The notes beneath the pieces were generated by a model that saw only the letters and a list, made by a program, of their open reading frames with translations, searched no databases and was not told the DNA's origin. A stretch of DNA of 26,964 nt from JBOHRE01 sp050732635. Lineage in GTDB: Bacteria; Gemmatimonadota; Gemmatimonadetes; Longimicrobiales; RSA9. Where the stretch lies: assembly GCA_050732635.1 (NCBI GenBank), contig JBOHRE010000043.1, positions 1 to 26,964 on the forward strand, written 5' to 3'. The position numbers were made by a program, and so were the translations under genes. Shown piece after piece: positions 6,514 through 13,593 of this stretch (positions are counted from its first letter, which is position 1; each line of letters begins with the position of its first letter).

Positions 6514-8156
6514 TGCTGGCCGCCCGCCACCCACCAATCCTTGATCGAGACGAACTCACCCCGTGCATCCATCTCGACGCCCTGCACGGTGTTCCTGGCG
6601 CCGGCGAGCTCATCGAACCAGAAGAGGAAAGTGAACGGCTGGTCCTGCTGCAGCACCTCGAGGAACTGGCGCCACGCCTCCTGAGCGTCGGCCTCGTCGA
6701 GGGCCGCCGCGGCACGCTCAATGGCCGCATCGGCTGCCGGATTCGCATAGCCGCTGCGGTTCGACGAACCCTCGACGGTCGCGAGACGGGAGTGGAACAG
6801 GGCCAGCGGGGCGGATGCCACCTGGAAGTTGTCCATGATCCAGGAGGAGACCACCGCATCGAAGTCTCGACCTCGATGCCGCCCGAGCAGCGTCTGGAAC
6901 TCGAGTGTGCGCGCCTCCACCTGCACGCCGACGCGCCGGAGCTGCGCCTGCGTGACTTCGGCGATCCCGCGTGTCAGCGGGTTGTCGCTCGACAGCAGCG
7001 TGAAGCTCAGTTCCTGGCCCTGCTCGTTCTCACGGATGCCATCGCCATTGCGGTCCACCCAGCCGGCCTGCTCGAGCAGACCGGCGGCCGTCGCAGTATC
7101 ATAGCCGGCCGGGTCGATGCCTTCGGGAAAGAGCGGGCTCCAGGGCGGGACCGGTCCGACCGCCGGACTGCCGTAGCCGTAGAGTAGCGCGTCGATGATC
7201 TCGCTGCGGTCGATGGCGAGCGTGAACGCGCGTCGCACTGTCGCGTCCGTGAACGGTGCGCGCCGATTGTTCCAGCCGATGTAGTAGAACGCACGACTGG
7301 GGAACGCGAACAGCTCGAGCGACGGGTCCTGCTCGATCTGCGCGGCCTGCTCGGGCAGCGCGGGGATGTCGACCTGCACGTTGCCCGCAATCAGCTCGGT
7401 CAACATCGTCGATGCTTCGGGCACGATGCGGAACACGACCCGGTCGAGGTGCGGTGGCCCACCGAGCGCTTCGGGAAAGTCCGGGTTGCGCTCGAACGTG
7501 ATCTGGGAGTTCGCCTCCCAGCTGACGAACCGGTACGGTCCGCTGCCCACGGGGCTGCGATTGTAATCGGCGTTGCGCAGCTCCGCGGGGGCGACATCCT
7601 GCAGAAGGTGCTGCGGCAGCGGTGCCCACCAGAAATCCTCGAGCGGCTGTGCGTGCGGCTGTGAGAAATGGAAGCGGATCGTGCGCTCGTCGACGAGCTC
7701 GGCGCGGTCCACGTTGCCGAGGAACGCCGAGCCCAGCAACGACGCGGTCTCATCGTTCTTGGCGAGCTCGAACGTGAACGCGACATCCTCGGCCGTGACC
7801 GGCTGGCCGTCGTGCCAGCGCACATCGCTGCGGAGCCGAAAGACGACGCCGCTGTCACCCGTCAGCTCCCACGACTCCGCCAGATACGGCTGCGGCTCCA
7901 GCTCCGCGTTGTGCCGAATCAGCGGCGTGAACAACGCGTAGTTGATCAGCTCACCCGTATACTGGTCGGTATAGGTGACCGGATTGAACCCCTGGAGATC
8001 GGAGCGCAGCCCGACGACAACGGTCCCGCCCTGCTGTGGTTCGCCGCCGGCGGCGACGTCGGGAGCGCTGCGGTCACGGCACCCAGCCAGCGTGACCACG
8101 ATTCCCAGACCGAGCCCCAACAGCCGACCGCCTCGAGACCGACCACCAGCGCGCAT
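6510..8156 (-). CDS. oppA: Peptide-binding lipoprotein, solute-binding protein family 5 (OppA/DppA type)
   Basis: A 548-aa extracytoplasmic receptor that hands peptides to OppBC. It has a lipoprotein signal peptide: basic start, hydrophobic stretch LLGLGLGIVVTLAGC with lipobox TLAGC and lipidated Cys 26, then a Gly/Pro/Ala linker. The mature part shows family features: GGTVVVGLRSDLQGFNPVTY, then YTGELINYALFTPLIRHN, then LAESWEL...FRLRSDVRWHDGQPVTAEDV, then VGSGPYRFVSW, and VRRAFTLAIDRSEII. DRNGDGIREN is a calcium-loop-like turn often seen here in this family. ATG 8156 has a strong AGGAGG upstream. It is the first gene of the operon, so the promoter should lie in the 98 nt before it. I saw no clear -35/-10 pair there. 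The ligand (dipeptide, oligopeptide, other) is not predictable. Confidence 0.93.
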   Translation of the reverse strand: MRAGGRSRGGRLLGLGLGIVVTLAGCRDRSAPDVAAGGEPQQGGTVVVGLRSDLQGFNPVTYTDQYTGELINYALFTPLIRHNAELEPQPYLAESWELTGDSGVVFRLRSDVRWHDGQPVTAEDVAFTFELAKNDETASLLGSAFLGNVDRAELVDERTIRFHFSQPHAQPLEDFWWAPLPQHLLQDVAPAELRNADYNRSPVGSGPYRFVSWEANSQITFERNPDFPEALGGPPHLDRVVFRIVPEASTMLTELIAGNVQVDIPALPEQAAQIEQDPSLELFAFPSRAFYYIGWNNRRAPFTDATVRRAFTLAIDRSEIIDALLYGYGSPAVGPVPPWSPLFPEGIDPAGYDTATAAGLLEQAGWVDRNGDGIRENEQGQELSFTLLSSDNPLTRGIAEVTQAQLRRVGVQVEARTLEFQTLLGRHRGRDFDAVVSSWIMDNFQVASAPLALFHSRLATVEGSSNRSGYANPAADAAIERAAAALDEADAQEAWRQFLEVLQQDQPFTFLFWFDELAGARNTVQGVEMDARGEFVSIKDWWVAGGQQ

Positions 8157-8254
8157 CCTCGCCTCCTATCCGCCCCGTGAGCCGCGACGTGTCCGCCCGC
8201 CGCGCCCGCGTGCGGTAGCAAGACGGGTGCCGACGCCGAGCGAGCCAGCGCGCT

Positions 8255-9097
8255 TCAGCGACGCCAGGTCCAGGCGGCGGCAGCGTAGTCGCATGCCAGC
8301 CGTGCCGCGCGCGCGCGCTCCGCTGCAGAGAACTCCGTGGCCCGGAGCACGGCGTCGAGGCAGCGCTCGAATGCGGCGGCGATTCGCTGTGCCAGCGCGC
8401 TGGGGTCGGGTGGCGTGCCGAGCAGCTCGGCGAGCGTGATCGCGACCACCGGCGGCATGGCCGGCGCCGCCCCGCTCGGTGCGAGAACGGTCGGCTGCTC
8501 ACCGTTCAGCAGGATCGAGCCGTGCTGCAGGATCACGCGCCGCTCACAGCGCTGTGCGCTGCCGACGAGCTTGCGGCCGCGTGCCGTGAGTTCACCGCCT
8601 TCCGCAGCGCGAAAGCACTCGAACGGCAAGGCCCGCGGAACGCTGCCGGCGGCGAGTGCGCGGCGCGGCGCCGTCGTCACGTCCACGACGCCGTACGACC
8701 CGAGTGCGTCGGCGATGATGGCATGCGCGCGTGCGTAGGTTTGACGCGGCCCCCCCAGCAGGCCGACGGGCACGACGAGCGCGTATGTCAGCTCCTGGTC
8801 GTGGAGCACCGCCGCGCCGCCGGTGGGCCGACGCACGCAGGCAATGCGGCGCGCCGCGACCTCGATCGGATCGATGCGACCGCGCACCGGTTGGTTTCGA
8901 CCGAACGAGAGGGTCGCTTCCGACCAGCCGTAGAAGCGGAGCACCGGCGGGCCGCCGGCCTGCACGCACTCCAGCAGCGTATGATCGGCGGCCATGTTGA
9001 GGGGTCCGTCGAGCGCAGGCACGACGCTCGTACGGTCGGCGCCTGCAGGTGAGCCGATGAGCAGTCGCCAGGTCGCCGGTGGCGGCCGGCCGATCAC
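8255..9097 (-). CDS. lipM: LipM-type octanoyltransferase (GcvH-directed)
   Basis: A 280-aa member of the lipoate ligase/biotin ligase fold. LipM moves octanoyl from acyl carrier protein to the lipoyl lysine of GcvH, the first step of lipoic acid synthesis. Family blocks seen: PPVLRFYGWSEATLSFG (50-66), VRRPTGGAAVLHDQELTYAL (88-107), ECF (160-162) with Cys 161 where LipM has its catalytic cysteine, GRKLVGSAQR (174-183) with the conserved Lys 176, and LQHGSILL (190-197). The combination of ECF plus HDQELTY plus LQHGSIL fits Bacillus LipM much better than ATP-using LplA, and LipB lacks it. GTG 9097 begins one base after the gcvP stop, so it is probably coupled to gcvP. Its place in the gcv operon fits a dedicated role on GcvH. 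Confidence 0.85.
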   Translation of the reverse strand: MIGRPPPATWRLLIGSPAGADRTSVVPALDGPLNMAADHTLLECVQAGGPPVLRFYGWSEATLSFGRNQPVRGRIDPIEVAARRIACVRRPTGGAAVLHDQELTYALVVPVGLLGGPRQTYARAHAIIADALGSYGVVDVTTAPRRALAAGSVPRALPFECFRAAEGGELTARGRKLVGSAQRCERRVILQHGSILLNGEQPTVLAPSGAAPAMPPVVAITLAELLGTPPDPSALAQRIAAAFERCLDAVLRATEFSAAERARAARLACDYAAAAWTWRR

Positions 9098-9098
9098 A

Positions 9099-12059
9099 TC
9101 AGGCGACGCCGGCCTGGCGCTGCTGCGTGCGTGGTGCCGCCTGTGCCGCAGCGCCGCCGATGTCGTCGATCATGAAATCCGTCAGCGGCGGGCAGGCGCA
9201 AACCAGATTGCGGTCGCCGTACGCCGCATCGACGCGTCCGACTGCCGGCCAGAACTTGTGTGCGCGGCTCCAGGCGGCCGGAAACGCAGCTCTCTCCCGC
9301 GAGTAGGGGTGCGGCCAGACATCCGCCAGCAGCGTGTCGGCCGTGTGCGGCGCATTCTTCAGCAGGTTGTCCTCGCGATCCGCTTGGCCTCGCTCGATTT
9401 CGAGGATCTCCTCACGGATCCCGATCAGCGCATCACAGAACCGGTCCAGCTCGGCCTTCGACTCGCTCTCCGTAGGCTCGATCATGAGCGTGCCCGCTAC
9501 CGGAAATGACACGGTCGGGGCATGGAAACCGTAGTCCATGAGCCGCTTCGCAATATCCTCCGCTGTCACGCCCGCCGCCTCCCGCAGTGGTCGAGGATCG
9601 AGGATGCATTCGTGCGCGACAGTGCGGTTGCGGCCACGGTACAACACGGGATAATGAGGTTCGAGTCGATCCGCGATGTAATTCGCGTTCAGAATCGCCA
9701 CCTGCGTCGCGCGCCTCAGCCCGGCCGAGCCCAGCATCCGGATATAGGCCCAGGAGATCGGCAGGATCTCAGGACTGCCGAACGGGGCTGCCGAGACGGC
9801 CCCCATAGCCCGTTCGCCGCCGGTCGGCACGACCGGGTGACTCGGCAGGTACGGCAGCAGATGCGCGGCGACGCCGATCGGTCCCATTCCGGGTCCGCCA
9901 CCACCGTGGGGGATGCAGAACGTCTTGTGCAGGTTCAGGTGGCAGACGTCGGCGCCGAAGTCGCCCGGCCGGCACAGTCCGACCATCGCGTTCATGTTCG
10001 CGCCGTCCATGTAGACCTGGCCGCCATGCGCGTGCACAATGTCGCAGATCTCACGGATCCTCTCTTCGAAGATGCCGTGGGTCGACGGGTAGGTCACCAT
10101 GAGTGCCGCGAGCCGGTCGGTATGCTGCTCGGCCTTCCGCTCGAGGTCGACCAGGTCGATGTTGCCGTCGTCGTCGGCGCGCACGACGACCACCCTCAAC
10201 CCGGCCATCACCGCGCTGGCCGGGTTGGTGCCATGCGCCGACTGCGGGATCAGGCAGACATCGCGCTGCGGCTCGCCACGATCCTCGTGATGGCGACGAA
10301 TGACGAGCAGCCCGGTCAGCTCACCCTGCGACCCGGCGTTCGGCTGCATCGACACGCCCGCGAACCCGGTGATCTCCGCCAACCATTCCGCGAGCTCGTC
10401 GATCAGTAGGCGGTAGCCTTCGGCCTGCTCCCGCGGCACGAACGGGTGCAGCCGCGCGAATTCCGGCCATGTCACCGGCACCATCTCGACCGTCGCGTTC
10501 AGCTTCATCGTGCATGAGCCGAGCGGAATCATCGAGGTCGTGAGCGACAGGTCTCGTGCCTCGAGACGACGCATGTAGCGCAGCATCTCCGTCTCGGAGT
10601 GATAGCTGTTGAAGACCGGATGCGTCAGGTACTCGCTGGTGCGCACGCCCGAGACGTCCGCGCGGGTGTCTATCTCCTGCGCCAGGTCCTCCGGTGTGAA
10701 GTCTGGCGCAGCCCCAGCATTGAACAGCGCAAGAAGCTCGGCGATATCGCTTGCCGACACCGTCTCATCGAGGGCGATGCCGATGTCCGCGTCAGTACCT
10801 CCGCCCCGCAGTCGCCGCAGGTTGATGCCTCGCTCGCTGGCAGCCTCGATCAGTCGATCCGCGGGCTGCGCCGCTGGCCTGACGCGCAGCGTGTCGAAGA
10901 ACGAGCGGTGCACGACCGTGTGGCCCAGGCGCTCGAGCCCGGCCGCGAGCGTGCGCGCCAGTCGCCGCACCCGTTCGGCGATTGCCCGCAGTCCCTCCGG
11001 TCCGTGGTAGACGGCGTACATGCTTGCGACCACAGCGAGCAGAACCTGCGCCGTACATACGTTGCTCGTCGCCTTCTCGCGCCGGATGTGTTGCTCGCGG
11101 GTCTGCAGCGCCATGCGCAGCGCGGGGCGACCGGCGGAGTCGCGGGACACGCCAATGATGCGCCCCGGCAGCGCGCGCTTGTGGGCGTCGCGGGCCGCCA
11201 GGTAAGCGGCGTGAGGGCCGCCAAAGCCCAGGGGCACACCGAATCGCTGGGTGCTGCCGACCGCAATGTCGGCGCCCCATTCTCCGGGCGGCACGAGCAA
11301 CGTGAGCGCGAGCAGATCGGCCGCTGCCACCACCAGCGCGCCAGCCGCGTGTGCGCGTGCACACAAGTCCGCATAATCGTAGACCGCGCCATCGGTCGCG
11401 GGGTACTGGACCAGCGCGCCAAACACGGTACCATCGAAGTCGAAGAGCGTGTGGTCGCCTACGACGATGTCCCAGCCCCGCGCGCGCGCGCGCGTCCGCG
11501 CCACATCAATGGTCTGCGGATGACATGCCTCGGACACGAGGAACACGCGCCGCGCGCCACTCGCCAGGACCTGGCACATGGCCATCGCCTCGGCGGCGGC
11601 CGTCGCCTCATCCAGCAGCGACGCGTTCGCGATCTCCAATGCCGTCAGGTCGATCACCATGGTCTGGAAATTCAGCAGTGCTTCCAGCCTGCCCTGCGCG
11701 ATCTCCGCTTGATACGGCGTATAAGCCGTGTACCAGCCAGGATTCTCCAGGATGTTGCGTTGAATGACGGGCGGCGTGAAGCAGTCGTGGTAACCCATGC
11801 CGAGATAGGATCGGCAGACGCGGTTTTTCGTCGCGATCGCGCGGAGCTCGCCGAGGGCCTCGATTTCGGCTCGACCGTCGCCGATGTGCAGGGCTCGGCG
11901 CAACCGGATCGACTCCGGCACCGCTGCGTCCGTCAAGGCATCCAGCGAGTCGAAGCCGAGCGTGTCGAGCATTGCCGCAATCTCGCCCACGTCCGGCCCT
12001 ATGTGTCTGCGCTCGAAGCTGTCCGTCGGATCCAGAAGACCGTGACTACGGTCGCTCAT
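9099..12059 (-). CDS. gcvP: Glycine dehydrogenase (decarboxylating), P-protein of the glycine cleavage system
   Basis: A 986-aa PLP enzyme that decarboxylates glycine and passes the aminomethyl group to lipoylated GcvH. It is the fused full-length form (both halves in one chain), not split gcvPA/gcvPB. The N-terminus has DSFERRHIGP; the N-terminal half has YLGMGYHDCFTPPVIQRNIL and NPGWYTAYTPYQAEIAQGRL. The C-terminal half carries SYHSETEMLRYMRRLE, GSCTMKLNA, and the PLP-lysine motif HLNLHKTFCIPHGGGGPG with Lys at about 712. ATG 12059 gives a start like other P-proteins. The frame is open 13 codons further (to 12098) but without a good start context. Downstream of gcvH and the decayed gene; gcvT is not in the window. 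Confidence 0.96.
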   Translation of the reverse strand: MSDRSHGLLDPTDSFERRHIGPDVGEIAAMLDTLGFDSLDALTDAAVPESIRLRRALHIGDGRAEIEALGELRAIATKNRVCRSYLGMGYHDCFTPPVIQRNILENPGWYTAYTPYQAEIAQGRLEALLNFQTMVIDLTALEIANASLLDEATAAAEAMAMCQVLASGARRVFLVSEACHPQTIDVARTRARARGWDIVVGDHTLFDFDGTVFGALVQYPATDGAVYDYADLCARAHAAGALVVAAADLLALTLLVPPGEWGADIAVGSTQRFGVPLGFGGPHAAYLAARDAHKRALPGRIIGVSRDSAGRPALRMALQTREQHIRREKATSNVCTAQVLLAVVASMYAVYHGPEGLRAIAERVRRLARTLAAGLERLGHTVVHRSFFDTLRVRPAAQPADRLIEAASERGINLRRLRGGGTDADIGIALDETVSASDIAELLALFNAGAAPDFTPEDLAQEIDTRADVSGVRTSEYLTHPVFNSYHSETEMLRYMRRLEARDLSLTTSMIPLGSCTMKLNATVEMVPVTWPEFARLHPFVPREQAEGYRLLIDELAEWLAEITGFAGVSMQPNAGSQGELTGLLVIRRHHEDRGEPQRDVCLIPQSAHGTNPASAVMAGLRVVVVRADDDGNIDLVDLERKAEQHTDRLAALMVTYPSTHGIFEERIREICDIVHAHGGQVYMDGANMNAMVGLCRPGDFGADVCHLNLHKTFCIPHGGGGPGMGPIGVAAHLLPYLPSHPVVPTGGERAMGAVSAAPFGSPEILPISWAYIRMLGSAGLRRATQVAILNANYIADRLEPHYPVLYRGRNRTVAHECILDPRPLREAAGVTAEDIAKRLMDYGFHAPTVSFPVAGTLMIEPTESESKAELDRFCDALIGIREEILEIERGQADREDNLLKNAPHTADTLLADVWPHPYSRERAAFPAAWSRAHKFWPAVGRVDAAYGDRNLVCACPPLTDFMIDDIGGAAAQAAPRTQQRQAGVA

Positions 12060-12156
12060 CGCCACTCTGTCTGCCGTGAGAGAAGCGGGGCCGCACACGC
12101 GCTCGCGGGCTGACTCCCGCGCCTATGCGTACCCCGCTGGTGTACGCCGGTTGCCC

Positions 12157-12305
12157 GCTTACCGCGATGAAGTCGAGTCTCTCGACATCGTCGACGGTAA
12201 TGTCTGAAAGCGGTTCTCGTCCAGCCACGGATCGAACATGATTCGCGTCTGGTCATCCGTCGTGAGTGTGAAACAGGCGTGCTCGTGCCAGTGGAGTGTT
12301 GCCAT
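12157..12305 (-). pseudogene. Frameshifted and truncated remnant of a metallo-beta-lactamase-fold hydrolase (UPF0173-like)
   Basis: An ATG at 12305 has a perfect GGAGG 6 nt upstream and begins MATLHWHEHACFTL, then TRIMFDPWLDEN. This matches the start of UPF0173-type metal-dependent hydrolases (pattern W-x-GHAxF ... IxxDPxLxxNP). After DEN the frame goes wrong and stops at 12159. Shifting by one base restores PLSDITVDDVERLDFIAVSG, the expected continuation (NP...I..DDI...D.I.VSHGHxDH). One lost C near 12207 explains the shift. The similarity ends exactly where the metal-binding HxHxDH motif should be, and unrelated sequence follows, so most of the gene (normally over 200 aa) is deleted. It sits 31 nt downstream of gcvH and before gcvP. 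A 48-aa peptide could still be translated. Confidence 0.7.
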
Positions 12306-12336
12306 TGTGACCTCCGGCCTCGCCCGCGGACCTGCG

Positions 12337-12729
12337 TCAGGCCTCGCCGATCTGCGCCGCGTATTCGTTGGGGCCGAGCAGTGCATCGAGCTGCGACGCG
12401 TCGCGCGCGCGGACCCGCAACATCCACCCTTCACCGTACGGATCACTATTCACCAGCGCGGGATCATCCTCGAGTGCCGCATTGACTTCCAACACATCGG
12501 CGCTCACCGGCGAATACAGGTCGCTGACCGCCTTGACCGCCTCGACCGTGCCGAACACCGCACCGCGCTCGAAGCTGTCGCCCGTCGCCGGCAGCTCGAC
12601 GAAGACGATGTCGCCCAGCTCGCGTTGCGCATAGTCGGTAATGCCGACGAAGTACACGCCCTCCTCATCCGACGGCTTCAGGTATTCGTGTTCTTCGCTG
12701 TACAGAAAGTTCTGCGGGATTTGCGCCAT
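12337..12729 (-). CDS. gcvH: Glycine cleavage system H protein
   Basis: A 130-aa lipoyl-carrier protein that shuttles the aminomethyl intermediate between the P, T and L proteins; it is also the entry point for octanoyl groups when LipM is used. It shows the family pattern YSEEHEYLK, VGITDYAQRELGDIVFVELP (28-47) and the lipoylation site GTVEAVKAVSDLYSPVSADV with Lys 66 as the modified residue, followed by DPYGEGWMLRVR. Length is normal. ATG 12729 is preceded by GGAGG at good spacing. It is the first gene of the gcvH-gcvP-lipM unit, and a near-consensus promoter lies about 40-70 nt upstream. Confidence 0.96.
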   Translation of the reverse strand: MAQIPQNFLYSEEHEYLKPSDEEGVYFVGITDYAQRELGDIVFVELPATGDSFERGAVFGTVEAVKAVSDLYSPVSADVLEVNAALEDDPALVNSDPYGEGWMLRVRARDASQLDALLGPNEYAAQIGEA

Positions 12730-12768
12730 GTCGCCTCCGTCAGAGCAACGCCGTCGGACAGCCGGGCC

Positions 12769-12797
12769 AGAATAGGGGCGCTCCAGGGAGGGGTCAA
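12769..12797 (-). promoter_or_regulatory. gcvH: Sigma-70-type promoter of the gcvH operon
   Basis: On the minus strand, TTGACC (12797-12792) is followed after exactly 17 nt by TATTCT (12774-12769). Transcription would start near 12762, giving a leader of about 33 nt before gcvH. That is too short for a glycine riboswitch. The match is five of six to each consensus box group at ideal spacing, and it stands out in very GC-rich sequence. Confidence 0.7.
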
Positions 12798-12881
12798 GCG
12801 GGTGTGCTGCGTATTTTCAGCGGCCTGGGCTGGGGCGTTCCGGGCGTCGGCCGGCGCCGGTTCTGAAGGTGGCCGAAGCGG

Positions 12882-13133
12882 TCACGCGGCGGTCGGAGGC
12901 GGCCGATCATCGCCCCGTGGGCGAATCTCCTTCAGCCGCGCAAGGATCTCGGTCATCCGGCGCAGCTCGCGCTCGACCTCCTCGAGCTGCTGACGCACAT
13001 CCGGATTCTCGACTGCGGGGTCGGTCAGCAGCAGCTGCACCGAGCCGAGCGCCGCCGTGAGCGGATTGCTCGCGTCGTGCCGGATCTTGCGCACGAGAGC
13101 GACCATGTCGTTGTACTCGCTGGAGTCGTTCAT
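12882..13133 (-). CDS. Stand-alone histidine-kinase dimerisation/phosphoacceptor (HisKA-like) protein
   Basis: An 83-aa protein (from ATG 13133; 109 aa if the upstream ATG 13211 is used) with an H-box RKIRHDASNPLTAALGSVQL (15-34) and phosphoacceptor candidate His 19. This matches the HDxxNPLTAI form of HisKA domains. A second long helix (VRQQLEEVERELRRMTEILARLKEI) gives the usual two-helix hairpin. There is no ATP-binding HATPase domain and the chain ends in a polar Pro-rich tail. It may be a phosphotransfer protein, a dimerisation decoy for other kinases, or the relic of a complete kinase. The neighbours give no partner: no response regulator is in the window. The start is uncertain because neither ATG has a strong ribosome binding site. 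Confidence 0.65.
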   Translation of the reverse strand: MNDSSEYNDMVALVRKIRHDASNPLTAALGSVQLLLTDPAVENPDVRQQLEEVERELRRMTEILARLKEIRPRGDDRPPPTAA

Positions 13134-13227
13134 GGTACCCGTTGCTGAAGAGGCGTGGGTGGCATCATCGCCATGCAGCTGGCTCGCATGCAAGTCCTGA
13201 GCGGGTCGCATGGCGGGGCTGCAAAAT

Positions 13228-13262
13228 GATACGCCGCCGGAGCTGAGCCCCGGCGGCGTATC
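13228..13262 (-). terminator. Hairpin terminator downstream of the mini-ORF unit
   Basis: A perfect 13-bp inverted repeat (13228-13240 with 13250-13262, core ATACGCCGCCGG) with a 9-nt loop. On the minus strand it is followed directly by ATTTTGC, a short U-run; the plus strand has no U-run. It would end a minus-strand transcript coming from about 13510 and separate it from the HisKA-like gene. Confidence 0.6.
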
Positions 13263-13327
13263 TCAAACTGCCGCAACCCGGCGCGATGCGCACCGGCGCG
13301 GACAGCTAGTCGCGATGTGAAATCGGC

Positions 13328-13390
13328 TTACGCGCCGATCCGGCGATCGCTTGCCCGTGCCAGGTTGCGAACAGTACTTGGACTAGACAA
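13328..13390 (-). CDS. Candidate mini-ORF behind an extreme Shine-Dalgarno
   Basis: TTG at 13390, 20 codons to TAA at 13328, peptide MSSPSTVRNLARASDRRIGA (TTG read as Met). The evidence is the initiation region. It has AAGGAGGTGATCCA immediately upstream with GGAGG 7 nt from the TTG, and the first six codons after TTG are AT-rich (TCT AGT CCA AGT ACT GTT), unlike the rest of this GC-rich genome. That pattern is typical of efficient starts. Downstream is a hairpin terminator. I do not recognise the peptide. It could be a small protein, a leader peptide, or a translated region of a small RNA. GTG inside the Shine-Dalgarno would open a different 30-codon frame but would lack its own ribosome binding site. 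Confidence 0.35.
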   Translation of the reverse strand: MSSPSTVRNLARASDRRIGA

Positions 13391-13404
13391 TGGATCACCT
13401 CCTT
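13391..13404 (-). promoter_or_regulatory. Fourteen-nucleotide Shine-Dalgarno, full complement of the 16S rRNA 3' end
   Basis: The minus strand reads AAGGAGGTGATCCA; the plus strand TGGATCACCTCCTT equals the standard bacterial 16S rRNA 3' terminus. Ordinary ribosome binding sites in this window pair over 4-6 nt. The flanks do not resemble 16S rRNA, so this is not an rRNA fragment. Confidence 0.6.
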
Positions 13405-13499
13405 CAGCAGGTCACGTTGGGCGTGGTCACCAGCGGGCCGAGCCCGCGGTCCGCACTCCGGTCCGCCTGGCGGTACCGGCCGCGGCCCAGCGCCTCCAT
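13404..13499 (-). CDS. Very doubtful upstream mini-ORF
   Basis: ATG at 13499, 31 codons to the TGA at 13404, peptide beginning MEALGRGRYRQADRSADRGL. Its stop codon overlaps the start of the strong Shine-Dalgarno by one base, and its ATG is about 11 nt from the predicted transcription start. Almost every third codon position is G or C, but the same positions are third positions in an overlapping plus-strand frame, so that does not prove coding. No ribosome binding site precedes the ATG. No known family. Confidence 0.2.
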   Translation of the reverse strand: MEALGRGRYRQADRSADRGLGPLVTTPNVTC

Positions 13500-13516
13500 C
13501 GGGCAGGCGCCGCACG

Positions 13517-13545
13517 AAGCTAGCAAGAATCCGCGCGCGGATCAA
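13517..13545 (-). promoter_or_regulatory. Possible promoter of the mini-ORF unit
   Basis: On the minus strand TTGATC (13545-13540) and TAGCTT (13522-13517) are separated by 17 nt. Transcription would start near 13510. The -35 box touches the edge of the C-tract of repeat copy 3. The match is moderate. Confidence 0.4.
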
Positions 13546-13546
13546 C

Positions 13547-13593
13547 GGCCCCGGCCAGCCCGCCCGCCCCCCCGCCCTCCGCCGCCCGCCCCC
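13547..13593. repeat. C-tract arm bordering repeat copy 3
   Basis: C-runs of three to seven over about 47 nt, ending directly at the first heptamer of copy 3. It is mirrored by the G-rich stretch 13690-13735. Same architecture as around copy 1. Confidence 0.6.

Noticed and set aside
8255..9097. ATP-dependent lipoate ligase LplA
   Set aside because: The spacing of ECF (Cys 161), HDQELTY and LQHGSILL matches LipM octanoyltransferase better. Not fully excluded without a phylogeny.
12046..12228. Independent small gene on the minus strand upstream of gcvP
   Set aside because: Its first part is the shifted continuation of the hydrolase remnant and the rest has no protein character.
12730..12768. 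Glycine riboswitch in the gcvH leader
   Set aside because: The predicted leader is only about 33 nt, too short for the tandem or single glycine aptamer.
13391..13404. Fragment of a 16S rRNA gene
   Set aside because: Only 14 nt match. The bases before it do not continue into the conserved 16S 3' region, and nothing ITS-like follows. As a Shine-Dalgarno before a TTG it makes better sense.
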